From Candidatus Kapaibacterium sp. (lineage in GTDB: Bacteria; Bacteroidota; Ignavibacteria; Kapaibacteriales; UBA4661): a stretch of 33,759 nucleotides of DNA. This document shows, piece after piece, positions 18,101 to 23,675 of this stretch. The notes below the pieces were generated by a model. The model was not told where the DNA came from, did no database searches, and saw only the letters and a program-made list of their open reading frames with translations. The translations under genes were made by a program, and so were the position numbers. The stretch spans positions 1-33,759 of the forward strand of contig JANYIG010000212.1 of NCBI GenBank assembly GCA_025358765.1, written 5' to 3'. Within the stretch, counting starts at the first letter, position 1. Every line of letters starts with the position of its first letter.

Positions 18101-18674
18101 ACAGCTTTCGGCGCAGCAAGAGCCGGTGGAAGTGGTCAATCTCTTGAACCGTGTTTTTTCAGCATTTGACATATTTTCAGAGCAATATCACCTCGAAAAA
18201 ATCAAGACCATCGGCGACGCGTACATGATTGTCGGCGGCATCCCCGAAGCCCGCGAAGACCACTGCGAGGCGGTTGCGCTGATGGCGCTCGAAATGCTCG
18301 AAACAATTGACATTATTGGTAAAACGCTAAAACTGAGGTCTCCATTAGCAGTACGGATAGGTATTCACACTGGTAGAGTGATAGCGGGCGTTATTGGGCA
18401 AAAGAAGTTCAGCTATGACCTTTGGGGCGACACCGTGAACACCGCAAGCCGGATGGAATCGCACGGCGAGGCGGGAAAGATACACGTGTCGGAGGAGGTG
18501 TACCGAAGATTGTCATCGGTCAGTGGTCATTTGTCATTGGGCATTGGTGCTACCGATGAACATCCACCAATGACGACTGACCAATCAACCAATGGCTTCC
18601 ATTTCGAGGAACGCGGCGAAATTGAGATTAAGGGCAAAGGTTTGATGCGGACGTGGTTCTTGGTGGGAAGATGA
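15156..18674 (+). CDS. Propeller-sensor transmembrane adenylate cyclase (class III)
   Basis: This 1172-residue receptor cyclase predicts cAMP synthesis in the cytoplasm in response to an envelope signal. A signal peptide (1-26, LIA-QQ) is followed by about 13-14 two-component-regulator propeller repeats (36-640, recurring GTLWVGT.GGGLN). A Y_Y_Y domain follows (about 785-845, YQYMLEGFDKDWVNAG), then one membrane helix (about 850-868), a coiled-coil linker (870-965) and a class III cyclase domain (968-1170). Metal Asp977 and Asp1021, adenine-selecting Lys1017 and Asp1088, and transition-state Asn1095 and Arg1099 are all present. This indicates an active homodimeric adenylate rather than guanylate cyclase. 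Residues about 650-683 and 1120-1147 are in-frame inserts made of heptad repeats. Usually this sensor is joined to a histidine kinase. Stop lies 23 bases from a convergent thioesterase gene. Confidence 0.94.
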   Translation: MKVMMAQHIFKVCIFLFAAFATPLIAQQHIWQKAMSFRHVSVEQGLSQSTVYASLQDKRGFMWFGTADGLNKYDGYTFTIYRNHQSNPHSLSNNFVQALHEDKAGTLWVGTRDGGLNRFERATGTFTAYKYDPTNAASLSNNYVSSICEDSSGTLWVGTEGGGVNKFDQQTGLFTAYKHDATNPQSLSHNVVFAVRQTRDGMLWIGTQGGLDCFNPRTRAFQHFRRNNSATRVPSLAGDTVRVLFEDSKGILWAGTEGSGLSAFNPKTQTWTTYRNELKNPTSLGNNWIRVIYEDVNGVLWVGTLGGGLHTFNRSDDDPARGAFTRIVNNPNNPRSIGGDAVYSIVQDRSGVLWVGTYGTGLSTFHRNSNAFTTYSHDPSNPQSLNTNGISALCEDRRGAVWVGTWTGGLNRLDRVANDGQGAFSRPKLSLSGTFIRAILEDRAGKLWIGSLGGVDVIDPVRMKIHQSFKHDLQNQNSLTSNDVFTLFEDSKGRIWIGTLGGGLDMYIPESGIFTHFQNHLADTTSIGNNIIRSICEDKRGNIWIGTRGGGLNRYNERTGTFTRFFHDEKNPRSIGNNAMFALYVARDSALWIGTQGGGLCRFDAATETFTTFREEDGLPNNVVYGITEDNTGNLWLSTNKGLAKMGAYSHLPSVSNQAVTDAHSSPMTNPPMTNDQSTNDQRIFRTYDVRDGLQSNEFNGGAYHSGRSGRLYFGGVQGFNEFFPDSIRDNMYVPPVVITSFKKFNRNVIFDKDISELGTIELTYKDDYFSFEFAALNYLLPEENEYQYMLEGFDKDWVNAGTKREAAYTSIDGGTYTFRVRASNNDDVWNETGVSMRVVINPPFWETMWFRVIAVAFIVTLIALLYHLRTKAIREINRRLELQVTERTTEIRDRNNQLQGANEEIQRQLELLDEQTRMIELSNTELQEKNLEVEIERQKSEELLLNVLPVTIANRLKAGEQTIADCFEEVTVLFADIVGFTQLSAQQEPVEVVNLLNRVFSAFDIFSEQYHLEKIKTIGDAYMIVGGIPEAREDHCEAVALMALEMLETIDIIGKTLKLRSPLAVRIGIHTGRVIAGVIGQKKFSYDLWGDTVNTASRMESHGEAGKIHVSEEVYRRLSSVSGHLSLGIGATDEHPPMTTDQSTNGFHFEERGEIEIKGKGLMRTWFLVGR
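17105..17203. repeat. Heptad inverted-repeat insert A inside the cyclase gene
   Basis: The left arm has TCATTTG, CCATCGG, TCAGTAA and TCA (17105-17128). After a 25-base spacer comes the right arm of CCAATGA-type units: CCAATGA, CCAATCC, A, CCAATGA, CTAATGA, CCAATCC, A, CCAATGA (17154-17197) and a partial unit. It encodes Pro/Met/Thr/Asn-rich sequence (PMTNPPMTNDQSTNDQ) between the last propeller blades, where related proteins have a short linker. The frame is preserved. Confidence 0.85.
18513..18595. repeat. Heptad inverted-repeat insert B inside the cyclase gene
   Basis: Five consecutive heptads TCATCGG, TCAGTGG, TCATTTG, TCATTGG and GCATTGG (18513-18547) face CCAATGA, CGACTGA, CCAATCA and CCAATGG (18567-18595) across a 19-base spacer. 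The segment encodes a loop between YRRLS and the final FHFEERGEIEIKGKG strand pair of the cyclase domain, which are usually separated by only a few residues. The frame is kept. Confidence 0.87.
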
Positions 18675-18697
18675 TAGAGCTTGACAATGTCTGTCGT

Positions 18698-19123
18698 TCA
18701 AGTATGGCGCTTGCTCTGAATAAATTGTGCCACGGCATCAAAAAAAATCGCCGGTGGACGCACAGGGCGCATAGTATCTGCCTTGACAAAGCTGTGCGTG
18801 GTGTAGCCGATGGCAATGTCTGTTGTATTGCGCTGTATCGCGTAATCGAGCCGCACTATTGCCTTTCGTTCAAGGGTGTAGCTTGTGTGGATGTCCAGAA
18901 GGTCGTCGTAGTAGGCGGGAGATTTGTATGCGATGTGCGCTTCCAACACGGGAAGCATAAAACCTTGCTCTTCGATTGTGCTGTAGGGCAGATTGCAGGC
19001 GCGAAGTAGCTCTGTTCTACCAACCTCGAAATACACAAAATAATTGCCATTGTACACGATTTTCATTTTGTCGGTATCGGCGTAGCGAACGCGGACAGTA
19101 GCAGTGTGGCGGGCGGTGTGCAT
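18698..19123 (-). CDS. Acyl-CoA thioesterase, 4HBT/YbgC-type hotdog protein
   Basis: A small cytoplasmic hotdog-fold thioesterase hydrolysing acyl-CoA or acyl-ACP esters. VRVRYADTDKMKIVYNGNYFVYFEVGR is the 4HBT signature, with the catalytic Asp in YADTD. HIAYKSPAYYDDLLDIHT and the later core strands match the family. The frame opens with TTG at 19150, but the ATG at 19123 places the first strand where the family starts it and gives about 141 residues. It follows parB on the same strand by 69 bases, so it may be the last gene of a parA-parB transcript. Its substrate is not evident; many Bacteroidota carry such single-domain thioesterases in unrelated contexts. Confidence 0.9.
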   Translation of the reverse strand: MHTARHTATVRVRYADTDKMKIVYNGNYFVYFEVGRTELLRACNLPYSTIEEQGFMLPVLEAHIAYKSPAYYDDLLDIHTSYTLERKAIVRLDYAIQRNTTDIAIGYTTHSFVKADTMRPVRPPAIFFDAVAQFIQSKRHT

Positions 19124-19191
19124 AGACAGAATGATTTTTCGCTCGAACAATGTTGGAATAACATCGGGTGCAACCCATTAAATGGAATGCT

Positions 19192-20319
19192 TCAAGAATA
19201 TTGCTCGCGTTCGATAATAGAAAAAAGCTCTCGAAGGCGCTCTAATTCATCGGTTGAGTAAAAATCAATTTCAATTGCGCCGCTTCCGTTCGATCTCAGG
19301 CGGAGTCGCACTTGGGTGGCAAGGATATGGCGCAGTTGCGATTCTATCTTAGCGATTTCTGCCAGCTCTTCTGTATTTTCCGGCGTTGCGGGCTGGTCGG
19401 GCTTTGCCGACGGCTTAAATTCATCTTTCAAATCTTCGGGAATCGTGAACCCGTCGGTGCTTATTGTCGCAGTGTTTTTTGTATGAGAAGGAGTAATTTG
19501 TGGCAGAGAAGCCGTTGCCGATGGTGCAGCAGCGCGGTCTTCTGCTGGTGCCGGAGTGCCATTTTTTTTCTCAATGGCTTCTAACAATGCCTCACTAACC
19601 GAAGCGCCTGCTTCCACTTTCTTCACGATTTCCTCGGTTTTCCGCACGGAAAGCTCGCTGTCACGTACTTGATGGAAAACTTCGCGTTGTTTATCCTCGT
19701 CGGAAAGTGCCAAAATAGCGCGAGCATGACCCATAGAAAGCGTTTTGGTTCGCAGCGATATTTGAATCTCCTTTGGCAGCCGCAGCAAGCGCATGAAGTT
19801 TGTGACGGTTGTGCGGTCTTTACCCACTTTTTTCGAGACTTCCTCTTGCGTTAGGTCGCATTCTTCCATCAATCGTCGGTAACCAAGCGCCACTTCAATC
19901 GGGTTTAAGTTATCGCGTTGAACGTTCTCGATGAGCGCAAGTTCGAGCATTTCTGCGTCGGTCTCGATGTCGAGGATATAGGCGGGAACCTTTTCCATGC
20001 CGATTTCAACCGAAGCGCGGACGCGGCGTTCCCCAGCAATAATCTCGTAACCGCCTTCAATGCGCCGCACCGTAATTGGCTGAATAACGCCTTTTTCCTT
20101 GATGGATTTTTTCAAATCCTCCATCGCAACGGGGTCGAAATCTTCACGAGGCTGCATCCTGTTCGGACGGACTCTGTTTAACTCAATCATTGCCGTCACG
20201 CCCACGGAATCACCGTCGTCCACCGAAAGCGGTCGTTTGGGTGGTTCTATACTAAACTCGCTGGGAAGTAGTGCTTCCAAGCCTTTGCCGAGAGATGCGA
20301 TTCTTTTTGCCATTGCCAT
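19192..20319 (-). CDS. parB: ParB/Spo0J chromosome-partitioning protein
   Basis: A CTP-dependent DNA-sliding clamp that loads at parS and works with ParA in segregating the origin region. The N-terminal ParA-contacting segment (KRIASLGKGLEALLPS) carries the usual LGKGL motif. The ParB nuclease-like/CTP-binding domain has AGERRVRAS (95-103) and ENVQRDNLNPIE (131-142), the conserved CTP motifs. A helix-turn-helix follows (LTQEEVSKKVGKDRTTVTNFMRLLRL), then a low-complexity linker and a C-terminal dimerisation domain. Length 375, slightly longer than typical because of the linker (about 245-315). Two possible ATG starts lie 6 bases apart (20319 and 20313). The gene lies 53 bases after parA. Confidence 0.97.
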   Translation of the reverse strand: MAMAKRIASLGKGLEALLPSEFSIEPPKRPLSVDDGDSVGVTAMIELNRVRPNRMQPREDFDPVAMEDLKKSIKEKGVIQPITVRRIEGGYEIIAGERRVRASVEIGMEKVPAYILDIETDAEMLELALIENVQRDNLNPIEVALGYRRLMEECDLTQEEVSKKVGKDRTTVTNFMRLLRLPKEIQISLRTKTLSMGHARAILALSDEDKQREVFHQVRDSELSVRKTEEIVKKVEAGASVSEALLEAIEKKNGTPAPAEDRAAAPSATASLPQITPSHTKNTATISTDGFTIPEDLKDEFKPSAKPDQPATPENTEELAEIAKIESQLRHILATQVRLRLRSNGSGAIEIDFYSTDELERLRELFSIIEREQYS

Positions 20320-20372
20320 GAATTTGTAATGTCTGTGTCCGTCGTCTATGTTCGTTCTCCACGTGAGTGGGT

Positions 20373-21281
20373 TTATGCACCCGCTACGACCGCATTAGTC
20401 GCATTATTCGTGCCATTATTTACATTCGGCGGCGGTGCCACGCCTGCAGCAACAGCAGCAGTGGCGTTCGTAACCGCAGAAATGGCGGGTTCGATGCTCG
20501 CGTGAGTGCTGGTGCGGTTTTGGTCGCGTTGCAAGATTTCCTGTGCCAAGTCAAGATAATGCTTCGCTCCCATCGAAATTGCGTCGTAAAGCAACACCGG
20601 TTTGCCGTGGCTGGGCGCTTCCGCCAAACGCACGTTCCGCCCGATGATGGTTTTGCAGACTTTTTCACCCAAATGTCGCGTGACTTCTTGCACGACTTGA
20701 TTGGAAAGCCGCAAACGATTATCGTACATTGTCAGCAAAATACCTTCGATTTCGAGCTTCGGGTTGAGGTGTTTGCGAACAATCGAAATTGTGTTCAAAA
20801 GCTGTCCCAAACCCTCCAACGCATAATATTCGCACTGCACCGGAACGAGAATGGAATCCGCTGCGGTGAGCGCGTTCAGCGTGAGCAAACCAAGGGACGG
20901 TGGGCAATCAATGATGATATACTTATATTTATGACGGACAGTATTGATGCGCTCTGCGAGCAATCGTTCGCGGTTTTTTACGTCCACAATTTCAATTTCC
21001 GCGCCCACAAGGTTGATGTGCGACGGCAATACGTCCAAAAACGGCATTTCTGACGTGAGAACGGCATCTTCAACCGCCAAATTCCCGACGAGTACCTCGT
21101 AAATCGTTTTATCAAGTTCGCGGGTTTTAATGCCTAACCCGTTGGAGGCGTTTGCTTGCGGGTCAATGTCAATCAGCAGCGTCGGCTGCTCGGCGGCGGC
21201 AAGCGATGCCGAAAGATTGACGGACGTTGTGGTTTTGCCAACGCCACCTTTTTGGTTGGCAACTGCAATGACTTTTCCCAT
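20373..21281 (-). CDS. parA: ParA/Soj chromosome-partitioning ATPase
   Basis: A Walker-type ATPase that binds the nucleoid and moves ParB-parS complexes. The deviant Walker A motif KGGVGKTTT (residues 11-19) has the signature lysine. Switch I/A' is [10 protein letters not shown], and Walker B is [11 protein letters not shown]. The core fits Soj-like proteins of about 255 residues, but this protein has 302. The last 45 residues form an Ala/Asn/Val-rich low-complexity tail unlike the core. The start ATG at 21281 is unambiguous because [13 protein letters not shown] begins the first strand. It is the first gene of a likely parA-parB operon, and four direct TGTTYCAC repeats precede it. Confidence 0.96.
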   Translation of the reverse strand: MGKVIAVANQKGGVGKTTTSVNLSASLAAAEQPTLLIDIDPQANASNGLGIKTRELDKTIYEVLVGNLAVEDAVLTSEMPFLDVLPSHINLVGAEIEIVDVKNRERLLAERINTVRHKYKYIIIDCPPSLGLLTLNALTAADSILVPVQCEYYALEGLGQLLNTISIVRKHLNPKLEIEGILLTMYDNRLRLSNQVVQEVTRHLGEKVCKTIIGRNVRLAEAPSHGKPVLLYDAISMGAKHYLDLAQEILQRDQNRTSTHASIEPAISAVTNATAAVAAGVAPPPNVNNGTNNATNAVVAGA

Positions 21282-21352
21282 GATGCTGTTGAACCGTTCT
21301 TGAAAATTTGATTTGCAGGGTAGTTTTCGCGTACAACACTTGTAATAAAGCG

Positions 21353-21414
21353 TGTTTCACGGAATAGTGGGCAATTCAGAGAAATGTTTCACAGAATGTT
21401 CCACGATGTTCCAC
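21353..21414. promoter_or_regulatory. Four parS-half-site-like direct repeats upstream of parA
   Basis: TGTTTCAC occurs at 21353 and 21385, and TGTTCCAC at 21397 and 21407, all in the same orientation (GTGRAACA on the parA strand). Each equals the left half of the canonical parS palindrome (TGTTNCAC-GTGNAACA), but no unit is a complete palindrome. They lie 72-133 bases before the parA start. A TATGTTTG box on the parA strand (21414-21421) abuts the last copy, so they could serve as autoregulatory operator sites for ParA or ParB. Confidence 0.5.
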
Positions 21415-21421
21415 AAACATA
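21414..21421 (-). promoter_or_regulatory. Candidate Bacteroidota-type -7 box for parA
   Basis: On the minus strand this reads TATGTTTG, a match to TAnnTTTG. It sits immediately upstream (in the parA direction) of the half-parS-like repeats. A matching -33 TTTG is not clear. This is a motif match only. Confidence 0.35.
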
Positions 21422-21446
21422 CAAAAAAAAGGATTCAGGCGAGAAA

Positions 21447-22016
21447 TTACTTTTCCACTATGCCCTGCTGCGTGTGTAAAACATGAAACAAGAACGCCAC
21501 CAAGACCAGAGAATGCTGAATCACGCCTGTCTGAATGAGTCGGAAGGCTTCTTCCATTGATACTTCCACCACTTCGATGTCTTCGTGTTCATCTAAACCC
21601 TGTGCGCCGCGTAGAGTGCAGTTACGCCAAAGGTAGCAGTGGCACACATTGTCGAGAAATGCCGGATTGGGCTGGTTCACGCCGAGCAATTCCGCGTCAG
21701 CATCGGCGCTGTAGCCTGTTTCTTCTATGCACTCGCGCATTGCCGCTTTGCACGGGTCTTCGCCCTCGTCAACTAAACCGCCCGGTACTTCGAGCGTAAA
21801 ATCGTCCACACCGTGCCGATACTGCTTTATCATCACAACGTGTCCCGCCGGCGTAAGTGGAATGATATTCACCCAGTTAGGCGAGTTCAGAACGAAAAAA
21901 TCACCCGCGATATTATTGCCTTCCTGATTGATGACCGTGCGGCGAACCTTATCTACTGTGAAGATACGACAGTCGTTGATGGTTGTGCGTTCAAGTGTTT
22001 TCCAGCGTGAGAGCAT
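21447..22016 (-). CDS. Nudix hydrolase, ADP-ribose pyrophosphatase-like
   Basis: A cytoplasmic Nudix enzyme, probably hydrolysing ADP-ribose or another nucleoside diphosphate derivative. The full Nudix box fits GX5EX7REUXEEXGU: G-LVDEG-E-DPCKAAM-RE-C-I-EE-T-G-Y. The preceding VVMIKQYRHGVDDFTLEVPGG is the NudF/ADPRase-type substrate and dimer segment. The frame is open from a TTG at 22064. The ATG at 22016 (MLSRWKTLE) gives a typical 189-residue length and leaves room for promoters before the divergent PLP-enzyme gene. It precedes parA on the same strand across a 165-base gap with its own candidate promoter, so co-transcription is uncertain. Confidence 0.92.
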   Translation of the reverse strand: MLSRWKTLERTTINDCRIFTVDKVRRTVINQEGNNIAGDFFVLNSPNWVNIIPLTPAGHVVMIKQYRHGVDDFTLEVPGGLVDEGEDPCKAAMRECIEETGYSADADAELLGVNQPNPAFLDNVCHCYLWRNCTLRGAQGLDEHEDIEVVEVSMEEAFRLIQTGVIQHSLVLVAFLFHVLHTQQGIVEK

Positions 22017-22082
22017 TTTTCGTATAGCATTGAATATTGATAGGTTTACAATTATCGTGAGCAAAATTTACGCAATAATTCT

Positions 22083-22090
22083 TACATTTG
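22083..22090 (+). promoter_or_regulatory. Candidate Bacteroidota-type -7 box for the PLP enzyme gene
   Basis: TACATTTG matches TAnnTTTG and lies 41 bases before the ATG at 22132. A -33 element is not obvious. The same octamer occurs upstream of recN. Confidence 0.35.
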
Positions 22091-22131
22091 TAGCTACGAA
22101 GCCACACATTTATTCATCACGTTCATCCCTC

Positions 22132-23385
22132 ATGCAAACGTCCACGCACCTCAACGGGTCAGAAAATAATTCGCACAGTGATATTCCCCAAACGCAGATG
22201 TTATGCGGCTCGGAGGAACTACGTTTGCTATTTCCGCATTGTGCAACGGGGCTTGTATATTTGGATCATGCTGCCGTAAGCCCGCTTTCCACGCGCGTTG
22301 TGGCTGCTATGGAAGAACATTTGCGGCATCGCTCCGAGGGCGAGGTGAACACGTACGGGCGAGATTTGAAAGAGGTGATGGAATGCCGCGTTCTGGTCAA
22401 AAGGCTTATCAATGCTGAATCGGCGGAGAGAATTGCGTTTTGTATGAACACATCAGATGCGCTCAATGTTATTGCGGCAGGCTTGAATCTGAAAGCTGGA
22501 GACCGTATTATTCTGAATGATTGGGAATTTCCCTCGAATGTGTATCCATTCCTCAACCTGCGCTCAAAGGGTGTTGAAATTGACATTTTGAAAACGGAAC
22601 ACGGTATCGTGACCGCCGAAATGGTGGAAAACGCTATTACGGCTCATGGTGATAACGTAAAAGCAGTATCCATCAGTGCCGTGCAGTTTTTGAGCGGTTA
22701 CAAAGCAGATTTGGCGGCAATTGGCGCGGTGTGCAAACGTCAAGGTGTGGTGTTTATTGTAGATGGTATTCAAGCGCTTGGCGCTTCGCCAGTGGATGTG
22801 CAAGCGATGGGCATTGATGCACTTGCGGCGAGCGCCCACAAGTGGCTTATGGCTCCGCACGGTATTGCCATGCTGTACGTCAGTGAGGCATTGCAGGCAC
22901 GGCTTCAGCAGGCACACGTAGGGTGGTTATCGGTGCAAACGCCGTGGGATTTTTTTCAATATGACCAGCCACTTGCGGCATCGGCGAGGCGATATGAAAA
23001 CGGCACGATGAATTTCATCGGCGCAAGTGGCTTCAAAGCGTCACTTGAATTACTTTTGGCAATGGGTGTTGAAAATATTCACCGTCATCTGTTGAAACTC
23101 ACGGAGCGCTTGACGACAGGCTTGCGCGGTATGGATGGTGTGGTGTCCGTGATTGCGCTGTCGGATGCTGACCGTGCGGGCATAACAAGTGCCAAGCTAC
23201 ACGACACAACCACAACAGTGAGCGATGCTGTTCACAAACACTTGATGGAAGCAAACGTGACGATTTCGCTGCGGGAAGGGTATTTGCGCTACGCGCCGCA
23301 TCTGTACAACACAGCAGCAGAGGTAGATGCTGCATTAGAAGCCACGCGAGAAGCGTTTACAAACGTTGCAGCAGAAACTCTGTAG
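22132..23385 (+). CDS. Aminotransferase class V-fold PLP-dependent enzyme
   Basis: A 417-residue cytoplasmic fold-type I PLP enzyme. LVYLDHAAVSPLSTRVVAAM (41-60) is the N-terminal signature of class V aminotransferases. Asp211 in FIVDGIQALGA pairs with the PLP nitrogen. Lys237 in SAHKWLMAPHG is the Schiff-base lysine. The C-terminal region lacks the cysteine loop (RxGHHC-like) of SufS/CsdA, reading SLREGYLRYAPHLYNT instead, so it is not a typical cysteine desulfurase. It is closer to isopenicillin-N-epimerase-like or uncharacterised class V members. The open frame extends upstream to 21928, across the Nudix gene start, but the ATG at 22132 is preferred. An alternative ATG is at 22198. Confidence 0.9.
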   Translation: MQTSTHLNGSENNSHSDIPQTQMLCGSEELRLLFPHCATGLVYLDHAAVSPLSTRVVAAMEEHLRHRSEGEVNTYGRDLKEVMECRVLVKRLINAESAERIAFCMNTSDALNVIAAGLNLKAGDRIILNDWEFPSNVYPFLNLRSKGVEIDILKTEHGIVTAEMVENAITAHGDNVKAVSISAVQFLSGYKADLAAIGAVCKRQGVVFIVDGIQALGASPVDVQAMGIDALAASAHKWLMAPHGIAMLYVSEALQARLQQAHVGWLSVQTPWDFFQYDQPLAASARRYENGTMNFIGASGFKASLELLLAMGVENIHRHLLKLTERLTTGLRGMDGVVSVIALSDADRAGITSAKLHDTTTTVSDAVHKHLMEANVTISLREGYLRYAPHLYNTAAEVDAALEATREAFTNVAAETL

Positions 23386-23499
23386 CCATCCCTTCCACGA
23401 GCTTGCAGACCATAGACCATTTGCAAAAAAATGTTCCGTGAATATTATTCATCCTTTCGTATATTCAAAATCATATATTGAAGTTGTTTAAGATTTTTT

Positions 23500-23592
23500 A
23501 CCGCAGAGGCGCAGAGGGCGCAGAGAATCAAGATTGTGGAATAAGTTTCAAAAGCTGTTTTTACCGCCTCTCTACCTCTGCGCCTCTGCGGT
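23500..23592. repeat. Long inverted repeat (GCAGAGGCGCAGAG type) upstream of the WD40-metacaspase
   Basis: Two perfect 18-bp arms, ACCGCAGAGGCGCAGAGG (23500-23517) and its complement (23575-23592), flank a 57-base spacer. Partial extra copies of the CGCAGAG / CCTCT unit lie beside each arm. The motif belongs to a class of dispersed non-coding repeats known from many environmental bacterial genomes, often mis-annotated as protein starting RRGAEGAE. It lies 84 bases before the real start codon and could form a hairpin in the leader transcript. Confidence 0.85.
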
Positions 23593-23675
23593 CAATCTCG
23601 AAGAAATATCAAACAAGTTCATTTAAATCAATTTTGCATTTACGTTTTTCTCTCGTTTTTTATTTGGAGTATAAC

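Noticed and set aside
17105-18595. CRISPR-like interpretation of the regularly spaced repeats
   Set aside because: Units are 7 bases, contiguous rather than spacer-separated, arranged in inverted arms and inside a coding sequence. No cas gene is present.
20341-20372. CACGTG core near 20360 as a parS site
   Set aside because: The flanks (TTCTC and AGTGG) do not match the TGTTN/NAACA halves of parS.
22132-23385. Cysteine desulfurase (SufS) identity for the PLP enzyme
   Set aside because: The PLP lysine is present, but the C-terminal catalytic cysteine loop is missing, so only the general class V call is supported.
23478-23675. N-terminal extension of the WD40-metacaspase frame
   Set aside because: The extension is translation of the inverted repeat at 23500-23592 (RRGAEGAE...). 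The ATG at 23676 has a GGAG site and is followed by a signal peptide.
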